Positions 1 to 9,630 of a DNA stretch of 64,000 nt are shown piece by piece. Numbering within the stretch: the first letter of the stretch is position 1; the number at the start of each line of letters is the position of its first letter. The translations under genes and the position numbers were made by a program. The stretch comes from Lewinellaceae bacterium (GTDB lineage Bacteria > Bacteroidota > Bacteroidia > Chitinophagales > Saprospiraceae), in contig JADJRC010000002.1 of the NCBI GenBank assembly GCA_016712415.1, forward strand, positions 599,815 to 663,814. Direction: 5' to 3'. Below the pieces are notes generated by a model. The model had not been told where the DNA came from. It saw nothing but the letters and a program-made list of their open reading frames with translations, and did not search any database.

Positions 1-831
1 CATGGGCTCCAGCGCAATGCTTTCACGGTGGGGAGGGGTGAATACCTGGAAAAAGGGAAATTGCCTGCTGCCGGCCTTCACGGCGATACGACGGCCACCG
101 CCCTCCAGCACCAATTTATAGCTGCCTGCCGTTTTGGTGCACTGAAAACAGTTGTCCAGCGCGGTTTCCCCCACTACTTTTTTCCGCTTGAAATCGTCGA
201 ATACATGGCGCTCCCCGGTCGGGATCATACGTTCATGTATGGCAACCATTTCACAGGACGGCAATTGGAGGTGGTGCTTGTCGGCGACATCGGCGAGGCG
301 AAAATAGGGATGCCAGCCGAAGCCGACTGGGATGGCCTGGCTGTGCAGGTTTTTGCAGGCTGTTTCGAGGGTAAATGTTCCGTTGTCGTGGATCATAAAC
401 TCGACCTCAAGCATGAAAGGGAACGGGTAATACGATCTTTCACCTTCATAGGTATAGCTGCAGAGGATGCTGGCGTGGTCTTTCGCCAGAAAAACATATT
501 CGACTTCAAACGCCTCATCGCGCACAAATCCGTGGATGGCGTTGTCGGTTGCGGCGTTGTTGAGCGGAAACTGGTACTGCCGGCCGAGCCATTCGTATTT
601 TCCCCGGTCGAGGCGGTTGGGAAAAGGAAAGAGGAGTACGCTTTTCCCCCATTTGGCGGCCTCCAGCTCTTCCGGTGTGGTATAGCCGTCGAGGATAGTT
701 TGTCCGGAAAAGCGGATATCAAGCACATTGGCGCCGCGTTCGGGCGCCACACTGAAGCTGTTGCCGTTGGCAGGGTTAAACAAGGTAAAACGGGTGTATT
801 TGCCGAAGGCTTCTTTTTTTAGTTCGTACAT
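1..831 (-). CDS. Aldose 1-epimerase (galactose mutarotase) family protein, partial
   Basis: The frame is open to the left edge, so the C-terminus is missing; 277 codons are visible. The start is the ATG at 829-831, opening MYELKKEAFG. The mutarotase fold is recognised by FPNRLDRGKYEW, NAIHGFVRDEAF and GWHPYFRLADV. These hold the Arg and the two His that bind and turn over the sugar ring in GalM-type enzymes. The family interconverts alpha and beta anomers of aldoses in the cytoplasm; the actual substrate cannot be read from sequence. No signal peptide is seen. The neighbour at 983-3643 lies on the same strand but is separated by a terminator-like hairpin, so this gene is probably transcribed on its own. 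Confidence 0.85.
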   Translation of the reverse strand, partial: MYELKKEAFGKYTRFTLFNPANGNSFSVAPERGANVLDIRFSGQTILDGYTTPEELEAAKWGKSVLLFPFPNRLDRGKYEWLGRQYQFPLNNAATDNAIHGFVRDEAFEVEYVFLAKDHASILCSYTYEGERSYYPFPFMLEVEFMIHDNGTFTLETACKNLHSQAIPVGFGWHPYFRLADVADKHHLQLPSCEMVAIHERMIPTGERHVFDDFKRKKVVGETALDNCFQCTKTAGSYKLVLEGGGRRIAVKAGSRQFPFFQVFTPPHRESIALEPM

Positions 832-891
832 GGGAAAAGCGCAGTGTTGAGTTTTAAGGTGCAAATGTGGTAAAAACAAACGTGCTCCGGC

Positions 892-925
892 AAAAAAATG
901 GACCGCCCCGATCCCGGAGCGGCCC
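892..925 (-). terminator. Rho-independent terminator after the secreted protein gene
   Basis: Read on the minus strand, a GC-rich stem (arms 915-925 and 900-910, 9 of 11 positions pairing as Watson-Crick, the other two G-U or mismatch, short loop) is followed directly by a run of seven T (892-898). It lies about 60 bases past the stop of the gene at 983-3643 and before the epimerase start. Confidence 0.7.
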
Positions 926-982
926 AATCCATTCACTTTTATCTGTACAGAACGGGGAAGTGCCTGTCCTGCAATTGTACCA

Positions 983-3643
983 TTAACGCTGCAACACGAC
1001 ACGGCGTACGGCGGTTTCGCCGTCAACCGTTACGCGCAGGATGTAGGTTCCGTTGGCAAAGCCGGTCAGGTCGAGCGTTTGGCTCAATCCGTTCACTTTG
1101 CCCGCGTTGAGGGAATGTACCGATTGTCCGAGGGTGTTCAGTATTTCAACACGAACGTCGGCAGCCTTGCTGAGTTCGAGTCCGAGCAAAGCGGTATTGG
1201 GCGTCGGGTTCGGACTGATAGTCAGCGATTTGACCGATTCAGGATCTTTCACCGAGGTAGTTACAGACACGGTTACGGTAATATCGTCGACACAACCCGT
1301 GAGATCGGATACAGTGGCCACGTAAGTCCCGCCGGCAAGTCCGGTCGGGTCTGCTGCCGTGGAGGTAAATCCGTTCGGTCCGGTCCAGGATACGTTGAAT
1401 GCCGTTGGGTCCATCAGGAGATCTGTGAGGCCTCCGCTGACGGTAAGGTCAATGGAACCGTTGTTGCCCGGAGGGTTGGTTTCCTGCGTAAAGGTCGCTG
1501 TGCCGATGAGGGGCGAGAGTGCCGGCAGCAGTATGAGCTGCTGCGAAGTGCCCACAAAGAAGCACGCATTGCTAATGTCCAGTTGATTCATGAACGCAGC
1601 GTCGGCCGGGAAAGAGTCGACGGCGCCGGCAACCACCACCGGGGTGAAGTACCAGACGGCATTTTGCGGCAGCAAAGTTCCGTTGTTGAGGAAGTTGGGT
1701 GCGTATATGGAAGGCACTACGCTGAAGTTGCCTACATAAGAGGCTTCCGTAGGCGGCCACGCGCCGGAAGTGAGCGGTGCGGTGGAGATCGCCCATCCCA
1801 TGCCGTATACCGGGCCTATGATGTTAGGCAGGACAAACGTCGAGTTGTTGATTGCGAAGCTGGCCCCGGTTGCATCTGCGTTGCAGACAAAGCCGCTGTT
1901 GGCAATGGAGTAGGTGCCCACGACACCTTCGGCGCAGGAGATGCTGGGGATACGCGTGATTTCGATACAGAACTGTCCGTCGGCAATAAAGCCCTGCGAC
2001 AAATCCGACCAGCCGTCGATCATCAGGTAGTAGTCTGTACCGCTGTCCGTTTCGATATCGAGCGCCGAGCGAAAATCATCTGCCGTGGAAAGGTCGTCGT
2101 TGCAATCCAGCAGGGTGAAGTTGCCGCATTCGCCGGTGTACAGCGCCATTTGCGTATCGCCGTCGTCGATGTAGTCGGTGGCATTGCACGGCACCGTTTC
2201 AACGTGATAGGTATCGCCGTCGCCGGTGAAAGTGTACCACATAGAGCCGTTGATGACGGGCGAGCTGTTCGGGAATCCGTCGAGCCAGCAACCGGGAGCT
2301 GTCGGATCTCCGGCATCAAAAGTTGCGTTGGTATTGTCGTACAGTCCGGTCAGTTGCGGGACGTTGGGCGTCTGGCCCAGGTACAGCGACAGGTCGACTG
2401 CCGCATCGCAGTTATCGACGTTGTACACAACTGCGGGCAGTTCCACATATTCTACATCGTCGACATAGAATGTGCTGATGTTGTTGGTGCCGAAAAAGTC
2501 GACACCGCCGAGGTCGCGGGTATAGGCGGCCTTTTTAACGAAATTGCCGTTGACGTAATAAGTTGCGATGTTGTTGTCGAGGTCGAATACATGTTTGCAC
2601 TCGAACCACGTGTCGTAGGGGAAGGTAAAGGTTGCCAGCGAAACATTGCCCCCGTCGGTGATTTCACCTTCGCCGTTGTTGTTGAAGAAATGGTTGAGAT
2701 TCCAGTCGCCGGCGCCGCCGTTGCCGATAGGAACAGATTGCTGGATGTTGTAATAGCCGTTTTTGCCTGTCGGTACGTAAATATTAAATTTTAGTTCATA
2801 CTTGCCGGTGCTTTTATTGCCCAGGTTGAGTATAACATCTTGCGGGCCGCCATTAGCAGCGGTGCTGATGATCTTGAGCGAATTAGGCGCTGTATTGGCC
2901 TGCTCCGTGGAAACGATGCCGTCTTCGGCGCCGCCTTCGGTGCCGCTCCAGGTAGTCCAGTGTGTGGCTTGCGGACCGAGTTTCAATGCAGCGTTATAGG
3001 TGTCCAGGTTGTCGCAGATGATCGACATGGGGTTCTGGTCGCAGGTTACCGGGCCGCTTACGCTTTCCACCTGGATGTCGTCTACTTTCCAGGAGTATTC
3101 ATAATTGCCTGTCCAGCGGAACTGGAGCATTACCCCGGCCTGGCCGTCGGCCTCCGGAATATCGACGCTGATCGAGCCGTTGAACATTTGATCGGCCGGG
3201 AAGCCTGCCAGCAGGATATGCTCGGTCCAGGTTGCTCCGCCGTCGGTGCTGACATTCAGGGCTGCCACTGCGGTGGCGGAGAAGTGCGCATATTGCGCCC
3301 AGAAGGTAATAGTGGTATTGGTTGAGGCGGAACAATCGATCGAAGGGCCGGTAAGTGTCACATCGTGATCGAACTCTCCGTTGGTATCAGAGTCGAACAG
3401 GAAAAATCCGTCTGCGGCTGTTGGAGCGGCAAAGTTCGGCGTGCCGAAAGTGGCCAGACTGGGATCGTTTTGCCAGGCCCACACTTCTGCGCCGCCATTG
3501 GCGCCGCCGTTGGCCCAGTCGGCTTCAGCAGCAGCCTGGTTAGAGAATGATTCGGTCCAGAAAACCTGGGAGAATGCGGTTTGAAGTCCAAGGGCCAGAA
3601 GAATAAGCATCAGGCCGCTTCTGAAAGCAGTTGATTTTGGCAT
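983..3643 (-). CDS. Large secreted protein with type IX secretion C-terminal sorting domain
   Basis: About 886 residues from ATG 3643, chosen because MPKSTAFRSG plus a hydrophobic stretch ending TAFSQ is a clean signal peptide; the frame stays open 19 codons further upstream. After the signal comes a jelly-roll-like region (WTESFSNQAAAEADW, SWKVDDIQVE near residue 200, reminiscent of MAM or choice-of-anchor domains), then a second beta region with FYVDDVEYVE, a pre-peptidase-like segment (CWLDGFPNSSPVINGSMWYT) with Cys-rich loops, and an SprB-like repeat (NPPGNNGSIDLTVSGG). The last ~75 residues (ISPNPTPN, NTLGQSVHSL, FANGTYILRV) form a Por sorting domain. Likely exported across the outer membrane by T9SS and attached to the surface. 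No catalytic motif was seen; an adhesin or carbohydrate-binding role is inference. Confidence 0.85.
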   Translation of the reverse strand: MPKSTAFRSGLMLILLALGLQTAFSQVFWTESFSNQAAAEADWANGGANGGAEVWAWQNDPSLATFGTPNFAAPTAADGFFLFDSDTNGEFDHDVTLTGPSIDCSASTNTTITFWAQYAHFSATAVAALNVSTDGGATWTEHILLAGFPADQMFNGSISVDIPEADGQAGVMLQFRWTGNYEYSWKVDDIQVESVSGPVTCDQNPMSIICDNLDTYNAALKLGPQATHWTTWSGTEGGAEDGIVSTEQANTAPNSLKIISTAANGGPQDVILNLGNKSTGKYELKFNIYVPTGKNGYYNIQQSVPIGNGGAGDWNLNHFFNNNGEGEITDGGNVSLATFTFPYDTWFECKHVFDLDNNIATYYVNGNFVKKAAYTRDLGGVDFFGTNNISTFYVDDVEYVELPAVVYNVDNCDAAVDLSLYLGQTPNVPQLTGLYDNTNATFDAGDPTAPGCWLDGFPNSSPVINGSMWYTFTGDGDTYHVETVPCNATDYIDDGDTQMALYTGECGNFTLLDCNDDLSTADDFRSALDIETDSGTDYYLMIDGWSDLSQGFIADGQFCIEITRIPSISCAEGVVGTYSIANSGFVCNADATGASFAINNSTFVLPNIIGPVYGMGWAISTAPLTSGAWPPTEASYVGNFSVVPSIYAPNFLNNGTLLPQNAVWYFTPVVVAGAVDSFPADAAFMNQLDISNACFFVGTSQQLILLPALSPLIGTATFTQETNPPGNNGSIDLTVSGGLTDLLMDPTAFNVSWTGPNGFTSTAADPTGLAGGTYVATVSDLTGCVDDITVTVSVTTSVKDPESVKSLTISPNPTPNTALLGLELSKAADVRVEILNTLGQSVHSLNAGKVNGLSQTLDLTGFANGTYILRVTVDGETAVRRVVLQR

Positions 3644-3829
3644 AAAGCAAATGATTTGGTTAACAGTAGTATGCGAATAATTGCACTGACAATATTCCAA
3701 AAAGAATCGGTCTCGGGCTGCATTCGCAGGCGATTTTTTGTTCAGCGCATTGTCCGGGCAATATTTATTCTTGCTAACCTGATGATAACCAAATCATTAA
3801 GTCAGGCGTTTTTAAAGACGCCCCATGCC

Positions 3830-4492
3830 TTATACATTGAGGTAGTTCATCAGCGAGTCGTATCGCTCGCGCAATCCGTCGGCATGTTCGATCTCGCCGA
3901 AGGTTTCTTTTACGGTGTATTCGTGGCGCTCAAGGGAGGCAATCACCCTGCCGAGGTCGTTGCGGTTTAGTTTCAAGGTGACCTCAACCTCTTCCGGGTC
4001 GGGCGTGGAAGTGACAAAAGCGCTGAGGATACGCACATTTTCTTCTTCCACAATTCGGGCAATATTGGCCAGGGAGTAGTCGCGCCGGTTCATTTCCAGC
4101 AACAGTACGGCCCCCGGTTCGGTGAAGGAGCCTGTATGGGCAAAAAAGCGCAGGAGGTCGTTCTGGGAAATAAGGCCCAGGTATTTGCCCTGATCATCTG
4201 TGACGGGTATGACGGTCAGGCGGTTTTCGCCCATGACGCGCATGACTTCGAATATGTGCTCGTTTTCACGCACGGAGAAGCCGCGCAGCAACGAGAAATC
4301 GTACAAACCGATCGGTTCGTAGAGTTTATGGTTAAAAATGTCTTCTTCGGAAAGCAGACCCACCAGTTTGCCATCGTTTATCACGGGGAGGTGTTTCACG
4401 TGATAATCGCTGAGCAGGTGAAAAGCATCGCGGCCAGTCTGTTCGACCGACAATGCCGGAATATCAAGTGCGATTAAAGATTTAGCAGTCAT
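3830..4492 (-). CDS. Tandem CBS domain protein with ACT-like C-terminus
   Basis: 220 residues. Two CBS motifs are visible: VKHLPVINDGKLVGLLSEED near residues 33-52 and RLTVIPVTDDQGKYLGLISQ near 90-110, together forming one Bateman module that normally binds adenine nucleotides. The C-terminal ~80 residues (RRDYSLANIARIVEEENVRI, then VEVTLKLNRNDL) look like an ACT-type beta-alpha fold. No enzyme domain is attached, so it is probably a stand-alone energy or ligand sensor. It is divergent from the DUF1460 gene, and both share the ~160-bp gap at 4493-4649. Confidence 0.8.
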   Translation of the reverse strand: MTAKSLIALDIPALSVEQTGRDAFHLLSDYHVKHLPVINDGKLVGLLSEEDIFNHKLYEPIGLYDFSLLRGFSVRENEHIFEVMRVMGENRLTVIPVTDDQGKYLGLISQNDLLRFFAHTGSFTEPGAVLLLEMNRRDYSLANIARIVEEENVRILSAFVTSTPDPEEVEVTLKLNRNDLGRVIASLERHEYTVKETFGEIEHADGLRERYDSLMNYLNV

Positions 4493-4642
4493 GACAGAAC
4501 GGGATTAGGGTTGTGGATAAATCGAGCGTTGAAAACAAAACATTGAAACGCCCTTTTAGTTAGTATAGACGCTAAAAAAAGCCCGTCGGCACAAATATGG
4601 GTGAATTTTTTTTCAATAAAAGTCCAATTTTCACATATAGGT

Positions 4643-4650
4643 TAAGTTTG
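4643..4650 (+). promoter_or_regulatory. Candidate Bacteroidota -7 box for the DUF1460 gene
   Basis: TAAGTTTG fits the TAnnTTTG consensus and lies 15 bases before ATG 4665, which would give a very short leader. No convincing TTG -33 box is seen at the right distance. It helps choose ATG 4665 over the in-frame GTG at 4650. Confidence 0.35.
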
Positions 4651-4664
4651 TGTCTGAAATAACT

Positions 4665-5537
4665 ATGAATATACGTGTTTCTCTCACATTGATGCTCGGG
4701 CTATTGCTGCTTCATTTCACGGTACTTGCACCGGCTAAAACCGGAGATGCAAATCGCCGCCTCCAGGATTACAATCCGCTGGATTCAGCCATTTTCATGG
4801 AAAAACAACAGGTTGCCGTACAGGAAGCAACCCTCGTTTCCAAAACGCTGGCAGTGGCCAAATCGTTCCTGGGCGCGCCTTACGTAACCGGAACGCTGGA
4901 AGGTAATGCCCGGGAGCAACTGGTGGTCAACCTCCGCCAACTCGACTGCTGGACCCTGGTGGAATGCAGCCTCGCCATCGCGCAGACGGGCGACGGTGTA
5001 TTCGGCGACTATTTATCCCGACTCCGGCAACTCCGGTACTGGGGTGGCACCATCGATGGGTACGGATCGCGTATCCACTACTTTACCGGCTGGTTGCTGC
5101 AAGCGGAAAAAAGCGAAATGCTTAGCGATTTAACCCGCGACCTGGGCGGTATCCCGTACCGGAAAAAAATAAACTATATCACAGCCCGGCCTGCAAAATA
5201 CCCCAGGATCAACAAGCCGGAAACCCTCCGGGCACTTGCAGCCGCTGAAAAACGTATTAACGCACACAGCTGGTTCTATATCCCGCAGGCCAAAATCAGC
5301 GCGATCGAGCAGCAGATTGAAGACGGCGACATCATACTGCTGACCTCTGCGAAGCGCGATCTCGACATTGCCCATCAGGGATTTGCCGTGCGCCAGAACG
5401 GGCACGTTCATCTGCTCCACGCTTCTTCCCTGTCGAAGAAAGTCATTATTTCGAAGCAGCCGCTGGCGCAATACGTGCTCGCCCAAAAAGGCCAAACGGG
5501 TATCATGATAGCCAGAATAAAATCAGGGTCTGATTGA
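4665..5537 (+). CDS. DUF1460 family protein, secreted N-acetylmuramoyl-L-alanine amidase-like
   Basis: 290 residues from ATG 4665; the frame is open from GTG 4650. An N-terminal signal peptide (hydrophobic core LTLMLGLLLLHFTVLAP) targets it to the periplasm. DUF1460 hallmarks are present: QLDCWTLVECSLAIAQ with the putative catalytic Cys, SRIHYFTGWL with His, and a second block GDIILLTSAKRDLDIAHQGF followed by HLLHASS. Members with known structure have an NlpC/P60-like cysteine peptidase fold and are thought to cut peptidoglycan amide bonds. Length is normal for the family. The biochemical activity in this organism is inferred. Confidence 0.85.
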   Translation: MNIRVSLTLMLGLLLLHFTVLAPAKTGDANRRLQDYNPLDSAIFMEKQQVAVQEATLVSKTLAVAKSFLGAPYVTGTLEGNAREQLVVNLRQLDCWTLVECSLAIAQTGDGVFGDYLSRLRQLRYWGGTIDGYGSRIHYFTGWLLQAEKSEMLSDLTRDLGGIPYRKKINYITARPAKYPRINKPETLRALAAAEKRINAHSWFYIPQAKISAIEQQIEDGDIILLTSAKRDLDIAHQGFAVRQNGHVHLLHASSLSKKVIISKQPLAQYVLAQKGQTGIMIARIKSGSD

Positions 5538-5592
5538 TATTGTGATTTACCTTTGGTACGCTTGATTTTTTTTAAACCTAAACCGCATTGTT

Positions 5593-6882
5593 TTGACTCT
5601 TCTCCTTCGGTGCATTATCCCATGCTTGCTGGCATTTGCTGCCACCGCGCTTTTCAGCCAAACGACTTATCTGCATTGTGGCAGGATCATTCCCATCACC
5701 GGTGAGCCGCAAACGGAAGTTACCCTGATCGTGGAGGGCAACAAGATAGCCCGAATCGAAAAAGGATATCTTTCCGCAGCACCCGGCGCTGACGTGATCG
5801 ACCTGAAGGGCAAAACCGTGCTTCCGGGCCTGATCGACCTGCATGTACACATCGAATCGGAACAAAGCCGCAGCTCGTACAACGAGCGGTACACTTTCAA
5901 CCCGGCAGATATTGCTTTTCGCGCCGCCGTTTATGCACAACGCACCCTGAATGCAGGTTTTACTACAGTGCGCGATCTTGGCGGCACCGGCGTCAACATC
6001 GCTCTGCGTAATGCTATCAACAGCGGCTGGGCCTCCGGGCCGCGCATCATAACGGTGGGCAAGGCCCTGAGCATCACCGGCGGGCACGGCGACCCCACCA
6101 CCGGCGCACGCTGGGACCTTTTTGATCCGCCCCTGGGAGCGGAAGACGGTATCGCCGACGGTCCCGACGCATGCCGCACCGCCGTACGCACCCAGGTCAA
6201 GCGCGGCGCCGACTGGATCAAGGTATGCGCCACGGGCGGTGTGCTCAGCCTGGCCCGCGACGGAAGGTTGCCCCATTACGCCGAAGATGAACTCACGGCT
6301 ATCGTGAAAACGGCCCGTGACCTTGGCGTGGATGTGGCAGCCCACGCCCACGGCGACGAAGGCATGCGTCGCGCCGTGGAAGCCGGCGTCATAACCATCG
6401 AACACGGCACTTTCATGAGTGAAGCCACCATGGATGCCATGATCAAACACGGTACCTGGTATGTGCCTACCCTCACGGCAGGCAGCGCCGTCAGTGACAG
6501 CGCCAAATACGCCAAAGGTTTTTTTCCGGAAGTGGTACGGGTAAAAGCCCTGGAAATCGGCCCGACGATACAGGAGACGCTGCGCAAGGCTTATAAAAAA
6601 GGGGTGAAAATTGCTTTTGGTACGGATGCCGGCGTGTACCCGCACGGCAAGAACGCCCTCGAGTTCAAATACATGGCAGAAGCCGGTATGAAAAATACAG
6701 ACATCCTGCGCTCCGCCACGCTCGACGCAGCCACCGTGCTCCGCATGAATGATCGCATCGGTACCATTGAAGCCGGTAAACTGGCCGACCTCATCGCCGT
6801 CGAAGGGAATCCACTCGACGATATCGGCGCCATGCAACGGATCGTTTTTGTCATGAAAGACGGGGTGAAAGTTAGGCGGTAG
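5593..6882 (+). CDS. Secreted metal-dependent amidohydrolase (imidazolonepropionase/prolidase-like)
   Basis: 429 residues from a TTG start at 5593, kept because it opens a signal peptide (CIIPCLLAFAATALFSQ) and no ATG precedes the mature domain. Metal ligands of the amidohydrolase barrel are visible: LHVHIES (HxH, ~residue 84), the bridging Lys in DWIKVCATGG, VAAHAHGDEG, TIEHGTF and FGTDAGVYPHG with the catalytic Asp. The C-terminal DLIAVEGNPL is typical of the group that contains Xaa-Pro dipeptidase-like and dihydroorotase-like exported enzymes. The substrate is unknown. The stop codon TAG falls inside a GGCAGT repeat (6875-6896). Confidence 0.85.
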   Translation: MTLLLRCIIPCLLAFAATALFSQTTYLHCGRIIPITGEPQTEVTLIVEGNKIARIEKGYLSAAPGADVIDLKGKTVLPGLIDLHVHIESEQSRSSYNERYTFNPADIAFRAAVYAQRTLNAGFTTVRDLGGTGVNIALRNAINSGWASGPRIITVGKALSITGGHGDPTTGARWDLFDPPLGAEDGIADGPDACRTAVRTQVKRGADWIKVCATGGVLSLARDGRLPHYAEDELTAIVKTARDLGVDVAAHAHGDEGMRRAVEAGVITIEHGTFMSEATMDAMIKHGTWYVPTLTAGSAVSDSAKYAKGFFPEVVRVKALEIGPTIQETLRKAYKKGVKIAFGTDAGVYPHGKNALEFKYMAEAGMKNTDILRSATLDAATVLRMNDRIGTIEAGKLADLIAVEGNPLDDIGAMQRIVFVMKDGVKVRR

Positions 6883-6896
6883 GCAGTGGCAGTTGG
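6875..6896 (+). repeat. GGCAGT-type repeat containing the stop codon of the amidohydrolase gene
   Basis: GGCGGTAGGCAGTGGCAGT and three more bases. The in-frame TAG at 6880-6882 is part of the repeat. The same sequence, in sense orientation, ends the genes at 29914-30600 and 30956-32152. Confidence 0.7.
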
Positions 6897-6932
6897 AACA
6901 ACGATACCCCCGCAACCTCGCAATCCATAATT

Positions 6933-8246
6933 ATGTATCTAACCAATCGTTTTTTCTGGCTATTCGGCGGTATTGCGGCGTTTTTTGCGCTGGCATTTCC
7001 TTTCGGCATATTGCTTCCGCTGGCGAAAACACTGTTCGTGGCGGCGCTTGTCCTGACGGCTACCGATATGGCATTGTTATTCCGGCGCAAACCGGCGCTG
7101 CAATGCAGGCGGATACTACATCCTGTTTTTTCACTGAGCGACCCCAATCCGGTCAAATTATATATAGAAAACCAGGGAAACCTGCACCTGAACGTTGCTG
7201 TTGCCGACGAGTTGCCCGTACAGTTTCAGCGCCGCGATTTTGACATAAAAATATCGCTGCCTCCGTATAAGCCCTATGTTGCCGAACACGAACTGACGCC
7301 GTTGTCGCGCGGTGTATATGCCTTTGGCAATATCAATGTTTTTGCGGCAACCCGGATCGGGCTGGCGGAGCGACGCCTCGTTTTCCAACAGCCGGAAGAG
7401 GTGTCGGTGTATCCCTCAATTGTCCAGATGAAGCGATACGAACTGCGGGCCATGCGGCACATTGCCCATGAAACGGGGATCAAGAAAATGCGCCGCATCG
7501 GCCATTCCTACGAATTTGAGCAGATCAAAAACTATGTTCAGGGCGACGATTACAGGAGTGTCAACTGGAAGGCTTCGAGCCGCCGCGCGGCACTGATGGT
7601 AAACCAGTACGAAGACGAACGCAGCCAGCAGGTGTATTGCATCGTAGACAAGAGCAGGGCCATGAAGATGCCCTTCGAGGGTTTGAGCCTGATGGATTAT
7701 GCCATCAATACGGCCCTGGCGATCAGCAATATCATCCTGAAAAAACAGGACAAGGCAGGGCTGCTCACCTTTTCCAACGTGATCGGCGCCACCCTCAAGG
7801 CTGAACGCGATACGGGGCAGTTGACCCGTATCCTCGAATCGCTGTACCGGGAAAAAGAACGTCCCGGTGAATCGAATTACGAACTGCTTTACGAAGCCGT
7901 GCGGCGCCTCATCGGCGCGCGCTCCCTGTTGTTGCTGTTCACCAATTTTGAAAGCACCTATGCCCTGGAGCGTGCGCTGCCTACCTTACGCCGCCTCAAC
8001 CGCTTCCACCTGCTGGTCGTCGTGTTTTTTGAAAACACCGAGATACGCAGGCTGGCACAGGAAGAAGTGGACACAACCGCCGACATATACCGCCAGACGG
8101 TAGCCAGACAGTTTTTGCAGGAAAAAAAGGAAATGGTGTACAAACTGCGCCAATACGGTATTCAGGCAATTCTCACCAAGCCGCAGGACCTGACGCTGAA
8201 CACGATCAACAAGTACCTGGAGTTAAAGTCGAGGGGGTTGATTTAA
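6933..8246 (+). CDS. DUF58 domain protein, membrane-anchored
   Basis: 437 residues from ATG 6933. Two N-terminal membrane segments (FFWLFGGIAAFFALAFPF and LLPLAKTLFVAALVLTA) precede a beta domain and the DUF58 core (RRIGHSYEFEQIKNYVQGDD then YRSVNWKASSRRAALMVNQY), which is followed by a von Willebrand A-like fold (VYCIVDKSRAMKM, LLLLFTNFES). DUF58 proteins usually work with MoxR AAA ATPases and vWA proteins; none lies next to it here, which is unusual. It starts 50 bases after the amidohydrolase stop. Function unknown beyond a likely role in envelope-associated complex maturation. Confidence 0.88.
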   Translation: MYLTNRFFWLFGGIAAFFALAFPFGILLPLAKTLFVAALVLTATDMALLFRRKPALQCRRILHPVFSLSDPNPVKLYIENQGNLHLNVAVADELPVQFQRRDFDIKISLPPYKPYVAEHELTPLSRGVYAFGNINVFAATRIGLAERRLVFQQPEEVSVYPSIVQMKRYELRAMRHIAHETGIKKMRRIGHSYEFEQIKNYVQGDDYRSVNWKASSRRAALMVNQYEDERSQQVYCIVDKSRAMKMPFEGLSLMDYAINTALAISNIILKKQDKAGLLTFSNVIGATLKAERDTGQLTRILESLYREKERPGESNYELLYEAVRRLIGARSLLLLFTNFESTYALERALPTLRRLNRFHLLVVVFFENTEIRRLAQEEVDTTADIYRQTVARQFLQEKKEMVYKLRQYGIQAILTKPQDLTLNTINKYLELKSRGLI

Positions 8247-8253
8247 ACCAGGC

Positions 8254-9432
8254 TTACACCCCCACTTGATCCGCAATAACCGGCACGTACAACTCCCCGT
8301 TCAGTACATTTCTGGAAATCACGATGCGTTGCACCTCTGAGGTGCCCTCGTATATCTGGGTGATTTTGGCATCGCGCATGAGGCGTTCGACGTGGTATTC
8401 TTTCACAAAACCGTAGCCGCCGTGTATCTGTACCGCTTCGACGGTGTGGCGCATGGCAACCTCGGAAGCAAAGAGTTTGGCCATGGCAGCAGCCTGGGCG
8501 TAGTCCTGCCCGTGGTCTTTCATAACGGCGGCGCGGTACACCAGCAACCGCGCGGCCTCAATTTCCGTGGCCATGTCGGCGATCTTGAACGCGATGGCCT
8601 GGTGCTGACTGATAGGCTTGCCGAAAGCGCTCCGCTCCCTGGAGTATGCAACAGAAAGTTCGTAGGCCCCTGCGGCAATACCAAGCGCTTGCGAGGCGAT
8701 ACCGATGCGGCCGCCCGAGAGTGTCTGCATGGCAAATTTGAAGCCGAAGCCGTCCTCGCCGATCCGATTTTCCTTCGGAACTTTCACGTCGTTGTACATG
8801 ATCGACGTCGTATCCGACGACCGGATACCTAATTTGTCTTCCTTGGCGCCGATGGTCACGCCGGGCCAGCCGGCCTCCACGATCAGGCAATTGATGCCGC
8901 GATGCCCCTTGTCGACATCGGTTTGCGCCATGACGAGGTGGAGTTTGGACGTGGCGCCGTTGGTGATCCAGTTTTTGGTGCCGTTGAGCAGGTAATGGTC
9001 GCCCATGTCGACAGCGGTAGTGCGCTGGCTGGTGGCATCGGAACCGGCCTCGGGTTCGGACAGGCAAAAAGAGCCGATCCATTCGCCCGACGTCAGTTTG
9101 GGCAGGTATTTCTGTTTTTGTTCTTCTGTGCCGTGTTGCAGGATGCCCCAGCATACCAGCGAGTTGTTGACCGACATAATAACCGAACAGGAGCTGTCGA
9201 TTTTGCTGATTTCCTCCATTGCCAGCACATAGGAAAGGGTATCCATGCCGCCGCCGCCATATTCAGGTGGCACCATCATGCCGAGAAAACCGAGTTCTCC
9301 CATCATTTTCACCTGTTCGTGCGGATAAATACCTTTGGAGTCGCGCTCGATGACGCCTGGTTTCAGTTCATTTTGGGCAAAATCGCGTGCAGCTTGCTGT
9401 ACAGCCAGGTGTTCTTCGGTCAGTTGAAACAT
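8254..9432 (-). CDS. Acyl-CoA dehydrogenase
   Basis: 392 residues from ATG 9432, opening MFQLTEEHLAVQQAARDFA. It has full acyl-CoA dehydrogenase architecture: N-terminal helical domain, FAD/substrate beta domain (CLSEPEAGSDA, NGTKNWITNG), C-terminal helical domain with SGGRIGIASQALGIA, and the catalytic-base region QIYEGTSEVQR. It catalyses the FAD-dependent alpha,beta-desaturation of short- to medium-chain acyl-CoA, passing electrons to ETF, in fatty acid or branched amino acid breakdown. It is convergent with the DUF58 gene (7-base gap). Confidence 0.93.
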   Translation of the reverse strand: MFQLTEEHLAVQQAARDFAQNELKPGVIERDSKGIYPHEQVKMMGELGFLGMMVPPEYGGGGMDTLSYVLAMEEISKIDSSCSVIMSVNNSLVCWGILQHGTEEQKQKYLPKLTSGEWIGSFCLSEPEAGSDATSQRTTAVDMGDHYLLNGTKNWITNGATSKLHLVMAQTDVDKGHRGINCLIVEAGWPGVTIGAKEDKLGIRSSDTTSIMYNDVKVPKENRIGEDGFGFKFAMQTLSGGRIGIASQALGIAAGAYELSVAYSRERSAFGKPISQHQAIAFKIADMATEIEAARLLVYRAAVMKDHGQDYAQAAAMAKLFASEVAMRHTVEAVQIHGGYGFVKEYHVERLMRDAKITQIYEGTSEVQRIVISRNVLNGELYVPVIADQVGV

Positions 9433-9630
9433 AGTCACTAACGTTTGACGGTGGACGATAGACAGTTATCGGCTCGTTGCAGTGGTGAAGCCGATTTCCG
9501 GCCGCGAAAATACGCCGAGTTGCCGGAAAAAAGGCTTTTTTTATTTCTTTTGCATATCCTTCCGGCCCCATCAGGTAATCCGGGTAAAAATTGTTTCAGG
9601 CTTTGTTTTCAGACAGCTTCGCTGCATTGA

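Noticed and set aside
1079..2794. 571-residue plus-strand ORF
   Set aside because: It is antisense to the secreted T9SS protein and has no signal peptide or family match.
5578..6915. 445-residue minus-strand ORF
   Set aside because: Antisense of the amidohydrolase gene, which has all metal-ligand motifs in order.
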